A DNA stretch of 64,000 nucleotides from Clostridia bacterium. Lineage in GTDB: Bacteria > Bacillota_A > Clostridia > Oscillospirales > CAG-272. The DNA is taken from positions 1 through 64,000 of the forward strand of contig JAFUJS010000004.1 of assembly GCA_017468115.1 (NCBI GenBank), given 5' to 3'. The notes beneath the pieces were generated by a model, which made no database searches, had not been told where the DNA came from, and saw only the letters and a program-made list of their open reading frames with translations. The translations under genes and the position numbers were made by a program. Positions within the stretch are counted from its first letter, which is position 1. Every line of letters starts with the position of its first letter. Positions 33,980 through 42,603 of the stretch are shown here, in pieces.

Positions 33980-34996
33980 ATGGATAAAAAAGAGCTTTTA
34001 GAGCTTGAAAAAATTGATAAAATGCGGGCAAAAAACTTCTCGGTTTTCCGTGCCGTTGCCGCTTATCTTAATAATTTCCCTTGCCTTGTTACCAAGGAGA
34101 TTATGGACGAAATAGGCGGGGGAGTGGCTGAAAACGAGGAATATGCCTTTGCAATTTTCCTTGCAAACGCACTAAGTGAGGACGAGGGCGAGATAGAGAT
34201 TTTTGAAAGAGAATATTTCAAGCGCTCCGTAAAGCAGCTTGACCTTGCTTGCTACTATGATAACCCGTTTTATAAAAACATAAAAATCCCCAAGGTCAAG
34301 GATGAAGAGTGGGAGCTGGGTTACCAGTCCTACGAGCCGTATGAGGGCTTTATTTGGGATGATATCATTATTGACAGCGACTATCGTGAAATACCGCAAA
34401 TCGGCTTTTTCAGAGAGAAATTTTCCTTCCCAACCGTTTTTGAAAACGGTGTGGAATGGATGGCAATCAAGCCAAACGAAATAGAAACCATGAAGCCTCA
34501 TCTTGAAAAAATGAGGGGGGACGTGTGTGTTTTCGGCTTAGGAATAGGCTATTTTGCATATATGGCAAGCCTAAAGCCAGAGGTAAAAAGCATCACGATA
34601 GTTGAAAGAGACAAAAGCGTTATCAGACTTTTTGAAAAGCATATTTTGCCCCAGTTTGAAAACAAGGACAAAATCAAAATTGTTATAGCAGATGCCATAG
34701 ATTATGCAAGGGAAAAAATGATAAACGAGCATTTTGATTGCGCCTTTGTTGACCTTTGGCACGATGTTTCCGACGGTGTTGATATATACACCCGTATGAA
34801 AAAGGCAGAAAGAATCAATAAGGGCGTGGAGTTTTGCTATTGGATTGAAAAATCCTTGCTTTCAAACATTCGCTGGTTCGTTTTTGAAACCCTGTACAAG
34901 AATGCCAAGGAGGGCAAGTGGCAGGGTACACTAAAGGACCTTAAGGAATATATCAGCTTTGAATATCTAAGAGAATTTTACAAATATTTATTATAG
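33980..34996 (+). CDS. methyltransferase-like protein, unknown substrate
   Basis: The 338-aa protein has about 170 N-terminal residues of unknown type, then a Rossmann-like region with a glycine-rich loop (VCVFGLGIGYFAYMA), an acidic residue after strand 2 (ITIVERDKSVI) and VIADAIDYAREKM, as in SAM-dependent or spermidine-synthase-like enzymes. A catalytic motif is not evident. It is translationally linked to coaW (1-bp gap). Annotation as a methyltransferase rests on fold motifs only. Confidence 0.65.
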   Translation: MDKKELLELEKIDKMRAKNFSVFRAVAAYLNNFPCLVTKEIMDEIGGGVAENEEYAFAIFLANALSEDEGEIEIFEREYFKRSVKQLDLACYYDNPFYKNIKIPKVKDEEWELGYQSYEPYEGFIWDDIIIDSDYREIPQIGFFREKFSFPTVFENGVEWMAIKPNEIETMKPHLEKMRGDVCVFGLGIGYFAYMASLKPEVKSITIVERDKSVIRLFEKHILPQFENKDKIKIVIADAIDYAREKMINEHFDCAFVDLWHDVSDGVDIYTRMKKAERINKGVEFCYWIEKSLLSNIRWFVFETLYKNAKEGKWQGTLKDLKEYISFEYLREFYKYLL

Positions 34997-35005
34997 GAAT
35001 TTTAT

Positions 35006-36751
35006 ATGAAGAAAATATTTTTACTTTCATTTGTTCTTTTGTTATCAATTCTTGCTCTCTTTGGCTGTGGATGTCAGAATACACCCGAGGGAGAATATCA
35101 GGTTGGAGACCTGTATTATAGCTTGACCGAGGACAAAAATGGCTACGAGGTTATAGGAATTTATAACGGCGGCGACTACCTTCCCGAAATGGAGGTTGTA
35201 ATTCCCGACACCTATAACGGTTTGCCCGTTTTAGGAATTCGTGGCTTTGATACAGATGATGCACCTTATATCACAAAAATTACATTGCCAAGCAGCCTTA
35301 CATATATTGCCGAGGGCGGACTTGCTTATCTTACTCAAATAGACGAAATAGTTCTGCCGGAAAGCTTAAAGGAAATAGGCGAAAGCGCCTTTTATGGCTG
35401 TGCATCTCTTACAAGCATTACTATTCCGTCTCAGGTTACAGTAATTGAGGAAAATACCTTTACAAACTGCTTTTCTCTTGAAAGCGTTACCCTGCACGGC
35501 AACCTGACCCAAATTAAAGCAAGAGCATTTTTGAATGCCGGAATAAAGTCTATAAGCATTCCCGACTCGGTAACCAGCATTGAGGAGCATGCGTTTTTCT
35601 CCTGTACAAGCCTAAAAACCGCAAGACTCCCATCAACCCTTACAGAGGTTCCAAATAGCTTGTTCAGCGGCTGCGCACTGCTTGAAACTGTTATTCACGC
35701 AAGCGAATTTACCAAAATTGGCGACGGCGCCTTCAGAGGCTGCTCAAGGCTCACAGGCATCAGCCTTTCCAATGCTACCTATATAGGCGACAGGGCTTTT
35801 ATGGGCTGCGAGGAACTAACATCTAAATATGACGGAGTTTACTACATAGGCAACTGGATTGTTGCTTGTGATAATGATGAGCTTGCCTCAGAGCTTTCCA
35901 TAAACGGTGGCGTTGTGGGTATTGCGTCCGGTGTTTTTGCAGGCACCTCGCTTAAAAGCGTTGTAATTCCCGACTCGGTTTTGTATCTTGGCGTGTCCGC
36001 CTTTGATGGCGCACAGGAGCTGGAAAGCGTAGAAATCGGCAAGGGCTTAATTACAATAGGGGAGGGCTGCTTCCGTAGCTGTATAAAGCTTTCAAGCATG
36101 AGCGTTAGCAAAGAAAATACCGCATACGCCGTAACTAACAATGCCCTTTATTCAAAGGACGGTAAGGTGCTTATTCAGTACCTGATTGGCAACACAGCTA
36201 ACAATGAATATACCGTAGCAGGCAGCGCGGAGGAAATCGGCAAGTTTGCTTTTGCAGGCTCAAACCTTGAAAAAATCGTAGTTGGCGAGGGTGTTTTACT
36301 TATTAATGTAGGTGCATTTTCAAATTCACCTTACCTAAGTGAAATATCTCTGCCATCAACCCTACAGGAAATTAAAGGCTCTGCCTTTTATGGCTGCGGT
36401 GCCATTGAGGAATTAACCTTACCCGATGGGCTGACAGAAATATCTCAATCTATGCTATCTAATGCAACCTCACTAAAATCAATAATTCTTCCAAGCACAA
36501 TTGAAAGAGTAGAGGCACACGCCTTTGATGGCTGCACAGCTCTTGAAAGCATAACTCTTGCTGAGGAAACTGTAAAGCTTGGCGAAAAGGCGTTTAAGGA
36601 TTGCACATCGCTCTTACAAATCCACATTACTAAAAATGTAAGCGAAATTGGCGAAAATGCCTTTGAAAATTGCCAAGCCACAATTACAGTAGATAGCGAA
36701 AACGCAAGCTACAAAATTGAAAATGGCACACTTATCAAAATTGAAAAATAA
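35006..36751 (+). CDS. BspA-like leucine-rich-repeat lipoprotein (long)
   Basis: The 581-aa surface lipoprotein has a signal ending ALFGCGC and at least 15 LRR_5 repeats (IPDSVTSIEEHAFFSC, LPSTLQEIKGSAFYGC, ITKNVSEIGENAFENC). It shares the build of the 293 gene, including the interrupting segment with NTAYAVTNNALYSKDGK. Probably an adhesin or glycan/host-binding protein; the ligand is unknown. It sits 9 bp after the methyltransferase-like gene and may be co-transcribed. Confidence 0.88.
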   Translation: MKKIFLLSFVLLLSILALFGCGCQNTPEGEYQVGDLYYSLTEDKNGYEVIGIYNGGDYLPEMEVVIPDTYNGLPVLGIRGFDTDDAPYITKITLPSSLTYIAEGGLAYLTQIDEIVLPESLKEIGESAFYGCASLTSITIPSQVTVIEENTFTNCFSLESVTLHGNLTQIKARAFLNAGIKSISIPDSVTSIEEHAFFSCTSLKTARLPSTLTEVPNSLFSGCALLETVIHASEFTKIGDGAFRGCSRLTGISLSNATYIGDRAFMGCEELTSKYDGVYYIGNWIVACDNDELASELSINGGVVGIASGVFAGTSLKSVVIPDSVLYLGVSAFDGAQELESVEIGKGLITIGEGCFRSCIKLSSMSVSKENTAYAVTNNALYSKDGKVLIQYLIGNTANNEYTVAGSAEEIGKFAFAGSNLEKIVVGEGVLLINVGAFSNSPYLSEISLPSTLQEIKGSAFYGCGAIEELTLPDGLTEISQSMLSNATSLKSIILPSTIERVEAHAFDGCTALESITLAEETVKLGEKAFKDCTSLLQIHITKNVSEIGENAFENCQATITVDSENASYKIENGTLIKIEK

Positions 36752-36756
36752 AACAA

Positions 36757-36785
36757 AAAGCTGAGCAAATTGCTCAGCTTTTTTT
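36757..36785. terminator. bidirectional terminator
   Basis: AAGCTGAGCA (36758-36767) pairs with TGCTCAGCTT (36771-36780), with A- and T-runs, between convergent genes. Confidence 0.9.
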
Positions 36786-37464
36786 AGATTAAAATAGACA
36801 CAGGGTCGCTTATTTTTATGCTGTCCTCTGTAACAATTGAGTCATAACAGAGTATATTTACGCCATTTTCTCGGCAAAGGCGCAGGGTGTGTCCAAACTC
36901 CTTGTGTGTTATATCATTTGGGACAAAGGCGCAGGGTCCCTTCATTTGCACCACAAAGAAAATATAAGCCTCGTATCCGTCTTTTACACATTCCATAAGG
37001 TGTAAAAGATGCTTAACCCCTCTTTCGGTAGGAGCATCGGGGAAGGATGCTATACCATCCCTCTCAAGGGTAACACCCTTAACCTCAATAAAGGCACGTC
37101 TTTCCCCATCCTCAACATAAAGGTCAAACCTACTTTTGCCATACGTAAATTCACGCTTGATTTTGGCGCTTTTGGAAAACAAATTTCCTTCGCAAAGCCA
37201 TTCATACACCACATCGTTTGGCACCTGTGAATCCATATTTACAAGCATATCTCCCTTGTAAACGGCAACCAGGTCATATTTCGTTTTTCTTTCGGGATTT
37301 TTGCCTTCCTCAAGCAGCACGGTTGCGCCCTCAATAAGCAGCTCCTTGCATCTGCCTGTGTTCTTTACGTGGACAACGTGCACCTGTCCGTCAATTTCCA
37401 CGTTGGCAATAAATCTGTTGGGCCTTGAAATAAAAATCCCTTTAACAATTCTACTATATTTCAT
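36784..37464 (-). CDS. sfsA: SfsA family protein
   Basis: The 226-aa protein has an N-terminal OB-like part (VHVKNTGRCKELLIEGATVLLEE) and a C-terminal nuclease-like fold (SRFDLYVEDGERRAFIEVKGVTLERDG, with the PD-(D/E)xK-type EVKG). In E. coli SfsA was linked to sugar fermentation and DNA binding; the true function is unclear. ATG 37464 overlaps the end of the upstream gene by 11 bp. Confidence 0.92.
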   Translation of the reverse strand: MKYSRIVKGIFISRPNRFIANVEIDGQVHVVHVKNTGRCKELLIEGATVLLEEGKNPERKTKYDLVAVYKGDMLVNMDSQVPNDVVYEWLCEGNLFSKSAKIKREFTYGKSRFDLYVEDGERRAFIEVKGVTLERDGIASFPDAPTERGVKHLLHLMECVKDGYEAYIFFVVQMKGPCAFVPNDITHKEFGHTLRLCRENGVNILCYDSIVTEDSIKISDPVSILI

Positions 37465-38863
37465 CAAGCTTTAACCCCTTAATTAAATCCTTGATAAAAT
37501 ATTCCCAAATTCTGGGGGTACTGCCATTTCCTCTGAAGGAAATAGCTTCGTCCTCAAGCTCAAGTGTAATACCGAAGGACACCTTGCCCTCTCCGCAGAA
37601 TTCCTGCTTCCAGGTTGAGAAGTGTGCACCTTGTAGAATTTTTATAATTTCATCACCCTCGATTCTAAGCTCATAAGACCTGCCCCTGTAAACAACACTG
37701 GCTATACCCGGCTCAAAGAAAATATAAGCCTCGCTAAGGGCACTATTTTCATCCTCGAGAATTAATCCAAAGGACTTGATTTTTTCAAGCCTTTGATTCA
37801 ACTCCTTGTCTGCAAGTTTATTCTCGTGTGGAGGGTAGACAATACAGTCATCAAGCTCAAGGCAAAGACCACAGTTATAAAGGTCTGAGGAAATCTTTCT
37901 GTCACAATACGAATAGCTTGCAAATAGTGTTTCAGTAAGTATACGAGCTGTAAATGTAGTATATTTCTCAAAATTAGTGGTCTTACTGATTCTGTAAACC
38001 GTGTCAAACATAGTGTCGCTTCTGGTAATATCCTCAAACACCACAAGCCTATCGTTACCCATATAGGCAAAATCATAATCGAACCCGTCAATTTTTACGT
38101 CATATACAAGCGAATGTATCTTAATACTATTGCAGTAGTACTTAATCATACATAAAAGAGGGTAGTAGCGAGTAGAAAAAATCGTTGGACTCTCACATTC
38201 CGAGTAAATATAGCTTGGAAATGTGATAATTCCTGTGTGTCTGTCAATAGAAATTTCGCAATCAAAAAGCTTAAAAAAGCAAGCGTCTCTGCCAATCTCA
38301 TAGCCTATATAGTGTAGAAAATACAGGTCCTCAACTGTAACAAAATCCTCGTCGTAGTGCTTTATATGAATATATTCGTCGTAAACAATAGGGTCGTCTA
38401 TAGAAATTATGTAGCAGTCGTTCTCATATGTATCGTCAACCCACGGGATTATTTTTGAATAAAACTTAGGAAAATCCTCTTTGTTTGGAATTCTGATAAA
38501 TTTAGCACCCACATATCGTGCATACTCGATAAAGTAATCAATTAAATAAGAAGAGCTGATAAGACATGAGTCGTCCCAACCAAATTCAACCATTTCAACG
38601 TATCTGTCGTATTTAGAAAAGCCGTACTTGTCCTCACTAAGAGCATAAAGTGCGCTGCCTACAAATCCCTCTATATTGCTGTCAAAATACTGACATACAT
38701 AGCCACAAGCAGAGTAAAGCTGCTCGCTTTTATCTCTGGTGTAGTTGTAGCCGGGGTCCTCTTCCTCTTGCCACCAACCGGAATAGGTATATTCATCTTC
38801 AATATGTATCCGCCTAAACTCGCCATCGCTCCAAGGCTCCAGCTTAGAGTCTAATTCCTTCAT
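37454..38863 (-). CDS. orphan 469-aa protein, function unknown
   Basis: I do not recognise this family. ATG 38863 follows AGAAGGGATGG; the frame extends upstream without a ribosome site. The protein is soluble and rich in Asp, Glu and Tyr, with no signal or membrane segments. The stretch SSYLIDYFIEYARYVGAKFIRIP near residue 120 recalls an acetyltransferase-like helix-strand unit, but the cofactor motif is absent. It has its own promoter and is translationally coupled to sfsA. Confidence 0.7.
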   Translation of the reverse strand: MKELDSKLEPWSDGEFRRIHIEDEYTYSGWWQEEEDPGYNYTRDKSEQLYSACGYVCQYFDSNIEGFVGSALYALSEDKYGFSKYDRYVEMVEFGWDDSCLISSSYLIDYFIEYARYVGAKFIRIPNKEDFPKFYSKIIPWVDDTYENDCYIISIDDPIVYDEYIHIKHYDEDFVTVEDLYFLHYIGYEIGRDACFFKLFDCEISIDRHTGIITFPSYIYSECESPTIFSTRYYPLLCMIKYYCNSIKIHSLVYDVKIDGFDYDFAYMGNDRLVVFEDITRSDTMFDTVYRISKTTNFEKYTTFTARILTETLFASYSYCDRKISSDLYNCGLCLELDDCIVYPPHENKLADKELNQRLEKIKSFGLILEDENSALSEAYIFFEPGIASVVYRGRSYELRIEGDEIIKILQGAHFSTWKQEFCGEGKVSFGITLELEDEAISFRGNGSTPRIWEYFIKDLIKGLKLDEI

Positions 38864-38888
38864 GATGCCACCATCCCTTCTGCACTCA

Positions 38889-38917
38889 ATTATATCACGT
38901 TCTCGACTAAAAAGCAA
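38889..38917 (-). promoter_or_regulatory. sigma-A promoter of the orphan gene and sfsA
   Basis: On the - strand: TTGCTT (38917-38912), 17-bp spacer, TATAAT (38894-38889). Confidence 0.75.
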
Positions 38918-38952
38918 CTATATTACGACACGCAAATGCTTGTCTTAAAAAT

Positions 38953-39093
38953 CACGGCAGGGGCGTGTATATCACCAAAACGCAGTTTTGTATATCATCA
39001 AGCCACAGGGAATACACACTTCACGTGATGATATACACCTTCGGCGATGAGATACACGCTAAAGCGTGATGATATACCAAGCCTGTGGCTTGG
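38953..39093. repeat. hairpin array with ATGATATAC linkers
   Basis: The 12-mer GTGATGATATAC occurs at 39025-39036 and 39066-39077, with a variant at 39045-39056. The reverse form GTATATCA occurs at 38967 and 38990. Between linkers lie small hairpins: AAAAC/GTTTT, CACGC/GCGTG and CCAAGCC/GGCTTGG (39077-39093). AAGCCACAGG (39000-39009) also pairs with CCTGTGGCTT (39082-39091), so the array can fold as one large palindrome. There is no coding evidence. Confidence 0.65.
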
Positions 39094-39096
39094 ATA

Positions 39097-39127
39097 AAAA
39101 ACCGACAGGTCGAAATCTGTCGGTTTT
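39097..39127 (-). terminator. terminator of tRNA-Arg
   Basis: AAAACCGACAG (39098-39108) pairs with CTGTCGGTTTT (39117-39127); on the - strand it follows the CCA end directly. Confidence 0.88.
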
Positions 39128-39204
39128 TGGCCTACCCGATAGGATTCGAACCTACGATCTCAAGAGTCGGAGTCTTGTGCGTTATCCAGCTACGCTACGG
39201 GTAG
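39128..39204 (-). tRNA. tRNA-Arg (anticodon CCG)
   Basis: On the - strand a full cloverleaf is seen: acceptor CTACCCG/CGGGTAG, anticodon stem CAAGA/TCTTG with loop CTCCGAC (anticodon CCG, reading CGG), T-arm GTAGG TTCGAAT CCTAT, discriminator G and encoded CCA. Length 77 nt. Confidence 0.95.
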
Positions 39205-39225
39205 AAATTTTATCATTTTTCTTAA

Positions 39226-39254
39226 AGTATATCACACTTAAATATTTTTGTAAA
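39226..39254 (-). promoter_or_regulatory. promoter of tRNA-Arg
   Basis: On the - strand: TTTACA (39254-39249), 17-bp spacer, TATACT (39231-39226). It is divergent from the fhs promoter. Confidence 0.75.
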
Positions 39255-39271
39255 TATTTGTGCGAAAATAT

Positions 39272-39300
39272 TTGAATTTTATAATATATTGTGCTACAAT
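39272..39300 (+). promoter_or_regulatory. sigma-A promoter of the fhs operon
   Basis: TTGAAT (39272-39277), 17-bp spacer ending TGTGC, TACAAT (39295-39300). Confidence 0.8.
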
Positions 39301-39342
39301 AGGGTTAAAGTATCTTTTATGGTTGAAAAAGGAGAAAAAACC

Positions 39343-41016
39343 ATGCTAACAGACATTGAAATTGCACAGGGCGCAAAGCTTGAACACATTTCAAAGATTG
39401 CTGACCAAATCGGCTTGCTTCCTGAGGAGTATGAGCCATATGGTCATTACAAGGCAAAAATCACAGACAAATTTCTAGACAGAATGTCCACTAAGGAGGA
39501 CGGCAAGCTTATACTTGTTACCGCCATTAACCCAACCCCTGCAGGAGAGGGCAAGACCACTACAACAGTTGGTCTTGGTATGGCTATGAGCAAGATTGGC
39601 AAGAAAACAATTATAGCCCTGCGCGAGCCTTCCTTGGGACCTGTTTTTGGTGTAAAGGGTGGCGCTGCAGGCGGTGGCTATGCACAGGTGCTCCCAATGG
39701 AGGATATCAACCTTCATTTCACAGGAGATTTCCATGCTATCACAACAGCAAACAACCTGCTTTCCGCAGTAATTGACAACCACATTCAGCAGGGAAATGC
39801 GCTCGGTATTGACCAACGCAGGGTTTTGTTCCCACGTGTTCTTGATATGAACGACAGAGCACTTCGTAATGTAGTTATCGGTCTTGGCGCAAAGGTTGAC
39901 GGTGTTCCAAGAGAGGACCACTTTATGATTACAGTTGCCAGCGAAATTATGGCAATCCTTTGCCTTAGCGAGTCGATTGCTGACCTAAAGGAGCGCCTTG
40001 GCAAAATCCTTGTAGCATATAAATATGATGGTAGTCCGGTTTATTGTAAGGACCTGGGAGTTAATGGCGCTATGGCGGCAGTTCTTAAGGATGCCCTTAA
40101 GCCAAACCTTGTTCAGACTCTTGAAAACACTCCTGCAATTATTCACGGCGGACCATTTGCAAATATTGCACACGGCTGTAACTCTGTAAGGGCAACTAAG
40201 CTTGCACTTAAGCTTGCAGATTACACCATTACAGAGGCTGGCTTCGGTGCTGACCTTGGTGCAGAAAAATTCTTTGACATTAAGTGCCGCTTTGCTAACC
40301 TTAAGCCTAAGTGCGTTGTTTTGGTTGCAACTGTAAGAGCGCTTAAGTATAACGGCGGCGTGCCAAAGGCAGAGCTTGCCGGCGAAAACGTAGAGGCGCT
40401 GAAGCGTGGCGCAGTTAACCTTGAGGCACATATCGACAACCTGCAAAAGTACGGTGTTCCTGTTGTTGTTGCAATTAACCGCTTCGGCACAGACTCCGAG
40501 GCTGAGCTAAAGGCAGTTGAGGAAATCTGTATTGCTAAGGGCGCAGAATTTGCCCTTTCCGAGGTATTTGCAAAGGGCTCAGAGGGTGGTATTGACCTTG
40601 CCCACAAGGTTGTTGCGGCTTGCGAGAAGGAAAGCAGCTTCCACGTTCTTTACCCTGACGAAATGTCAATAAAGGACAAAATTACAACAGTAGCTAAGGA
40701 AATCTACGGTGCAAAGGACGTTAAGTTCGATGTTGCCGCAGAGAAGGCTATTAAGGAGTTTGAGGCACTTGACCCAAGCTACAGCCGTTTCCCTGTATGT
40801 ATGGCAAAAACACAGTATTCACTTTCTGACGACCCAACAAAGCTGGGCAGACCCGAGGGCTTTACTCTTACAGTAAGAGAGGTTAAGCTTTCAGCAGGCG
40901 CAGGCTTCATCGTTGCGCTGACAGGCACAATTATGACAATGCCGGGACTTCCAAAGGCTCCTGCCGCTCTTAACATTGACGTTGACGATAACGGAAAGAT
41001 TACAGGACTATTTTAA
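39343..41016 (+). CDS. fhs: formate-tetrahydrofolate ligase
   Basis: The 557-aa enzyme joins formate to THF using ATP, feeding one-carbon metabolism and, in acetogens, the methyl branch of the Wood-Ljungdahl pathway. It has the P-loop [44 protein letters not shown] and [17 protein letters not shown] 39343 follows AAAGGAG; an ATG at 39319 lies upstream of that site. The length equals the usual 556 or so. Confidence 0.97.
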   Translation: MLTDIEIAQGAKLEHISKIADQIGLLPEEYEPYGHYKAKITDKFLDRMSTKEDGKLILVTAINPTPAGEGKTTTTVGLGMAMSKIGKKTIIALREPSLGPVFGVKGGAAGGGYAQVLPMEDINLHFTGDFHAITTANNLLSAVIDNHIQQGNALGIDQRRVLFPRVLDMNDRALRNVVIGLGAKVDGVPREDHFMITVASEIMAILCLSESIADLKERLGKILVAYKYDGSPVYCKDLGVNGAMAAVLKDALKPNLVQTLENTPAIIHGGPFANIAHGCNSVRATKLALKLADYTITEAGFGADLGAEKFFDIKCRFANLKPKCVVLVATVRALKYNGGVPKAELAGENVEALKRGAVNLEAHIDNLQKYGVPVVVAINRFGTDSEAELKAVEEICIAKGAEFALSEVFAKGSEGGIDLAHKVVAACEKESSFHVLYPDEMSIKDKITTVAKEIYGAKDVKFDVAAEKAIKEFEALDPSYSRFPVCMAKTQYSLSDDPTKLGRPEGFTLTVREVKLSAGAGFIVALTGTIMTMPGLPKAPAALNIDVDDNGKITGLF

Positions 41017-41017
41017 T

Positions 41018-41452
41018 ATGATAACAAAATTCCATACAACAAGCGTGGAAGAAACAGAAAAAATCGCAAGTAGACTTGCCGAGAAAATTGACTCCGGCAA
41101 GCCTACCTTTATAGCAATGTTTGGCGACCTTGGTGTTGGCAAAACAGCATTTGTCCGTGGCATTGCCTCGGTCCTTTGCGAGGGTGCTCGTATCAAAAGC
41201 CCTACATATACAATAGTAAATGAGCATAAGGGCAAAAAAATACCCTTTTACCACTTTGACGTGTACAGAATAGAGGATGAGGATGAGCTATATTCCATCG
41301 GCTTTTTCGATTACCTTCAAAGGGGCATTTGCGTTGTTGAATGGAGTGAGAATATTCTTGACTCCATACCCAAGGATGCGGTAAGGGTTACTATTGAAAG
41401 GGCAGAAGCACCGGATGAAAGATGTATTACAATTGAGGGGGTTGAGCTATGA
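41018..41452 (+). CDS. tsaE: tRNA threonylcarbamoyladenosine ATPase subunit
   Basis: The 144-aa P-loop ATPase (GDLGVGKTAFVRGIA, KSPTYTIVNEH, HFDVYRI) acts with TsaB and TsaD in t6A37 synthesis. It starts 1 bp after fhs and overlaps tsaB by 4 bp. Confidence 0.95.
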   Translation: MITKFHTTSVEETEKIASRLAEKIDSGKPTFIAMFGDLGVGKTAFVRGIASVLCEGARIKSPTYTIVNEHKGKKIPFYHFDVYRIEDEDELYSIGFFDYLQRGICVVEWSENILDSIPKDAVRVTIERAEAPDERCITIEGVEL

Positions 41453-42144
41453 AAATTTTAGCACTTGATTCAACGGCTAAAACCTCCAGCGTTGCCGTGC
41501 TTGAGAATGAAAGGCTGCTTTGCCTTTATTCAGCCAATATTCAAAACACCCATAGCGAAACGCTTTTACCTATGATAAAGTCAGCCCTTGCCTCGCTTAA
41601 TTTGACAAACGAGGACATAGATGCCTATGCGGTGTCCGAGGGGCCCGGCTCCTTCACGGGAGTGCGAATAGGCGTTGCTACTATAAAGGGTCTTGCATTT
41701 TCAACAGGTAAGCCCTGCGTTGGTATTTCCACCATTGAAGCTTTGTCCGAAAACCTAGAGGGCTTTTCAGGCGTTGCTTGCCCAATTATGAATGCTCGTC
41801 GTGGACAGGTTTACACAGGCGCATTCCTTGATGGCAAGCGCATTATTGAGGACTGTTGCATTATGCTTTGCGACCTTATTCCAATGCTTGAAAAATATGA
41901 AAGACCAATATATTTCTGTGGCGATGGCTACGACCTTATCTTAAATGAGGAAATTAAAAATAAAATGTCCACTCCGGAGCTGCTTATTTATCAAAACGCA
42001 TACTCCGTGGGCAAAATAGCGTACAGAAAAATTGTGAATGGAGAACATATCTCCGACAGCGACCTTCGTGTCGAATACTTGCGTAAGGCTCAGGCTGAGC
42101 GTGAAAGAGAAGAAAAATTAAAGAGGGAACAAAAAGATGAGTAA
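41449..42144 (+). CDS. tsaB: tRNA threonylcarbamoyladenosine protein TsaB
   Basis: The 231-aa inactive ASKHA-fold partner of TsaD has MKILALDSTAKTSSVAV and VSEGPGSFTGVRIGVATIKGLAF. It overlaps both neighbours. The usual third member tsaD is not within the window. Confidence 0.95.
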   Translation: MKILALDSTAKTSSVAVLENERLLCLYSANIQNTHSETLLPMIKSALASLNLTNEDIDAYAVSEGPGSFTGVRIGVATIKGLAFSTGKPCVGISTIEALSENLEGFSGVACPIMNARRGQVYTGAFLDGKRIIEDCCIMLCDLIPMLEKYERPIYFCGDGYDLILNEEIKNKMSTPELLIYQNAYSVGKIAYRKIVNGEHISDSDLRVEYLRKAQAEREREEKLKREQKDE

Positions 42145-42583
42145 CAAAATTGCAGTTGCCTGCGACCACGCAGCGCTTGATATGAAGGCAGAGGTAATCA
42201 AATACCTAGAGGGGCTCGGCTATGAGTGTGAGGACTATGGCACCTACACAAAGGATAGCTGTAACTACCCTGACTATGCAGAAAAGGTTTGCGATGCTAT
42301 AAATGCAGGCAAGCACAAAATGGGCATTCTCATTTGCGGCACAGGCATCGGTATGTCTATGGCGGCAAATAAGTGCAAGGGCATTCGTGCCGCACTTTGC
42401 AGCGATACCTTTAGTGCAAGATTTACAAGACTCCACAACGACGCAAATGTGCTCTGCATGGGCGCAAGAACAATAGGCGTAGGTCTTGCCTGCGATATTG
42501 CGGAAACATTTGTAAAAACAGGCTTTGAGGGCGGCAGACACCAGACAAGAATTGATATGGTTATGGCGCTTGAAAATAAATAA
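42137..42583 (+). CDS. rpiB: ribose 5-phosphate isomerase B
   Basis: The 148-aa LacAB/RpiB enzyme interconverts ribose 5-phosphate and ribulose 5-phosphate. It has MSNKIAVACDHAALDMKAEV, the catalytic Cys in ILICGTGIGMSMAANK and NVLCMGARTIG. It overlaps tsaB by 8 bp. Confidence 0.93.
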   Translation: MSNKIAVACDHAALDMKAEVIKYLEGLGYECEDYGTYTKDSCNYPDYAEKVCDAINAGKHKMGILICGTGIGMSMAANKCKGIRAALCSDTFSARFTRLHNDANVLCMGARTIGVGLACDIAETFVKTGFEGGRHQTRIDMVMALENK

Positions 42584-42603
42584 TTTCAAGGAGAATGATT
42601 ATA

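Noticed and set aside
38953..39093. Possible CRISPR array at the ATGATATAC repeats
   Set aside because: Repeats are about 12 bp, in both orientations, and the spacers are hairpins.
39066..39275. 69-aa frame MMIYQACGLDKKPTG...
   Set aside because: It crosses tRNA-Arg(CCG) and its terminator; the apparent protein is a translation of structured RNA.
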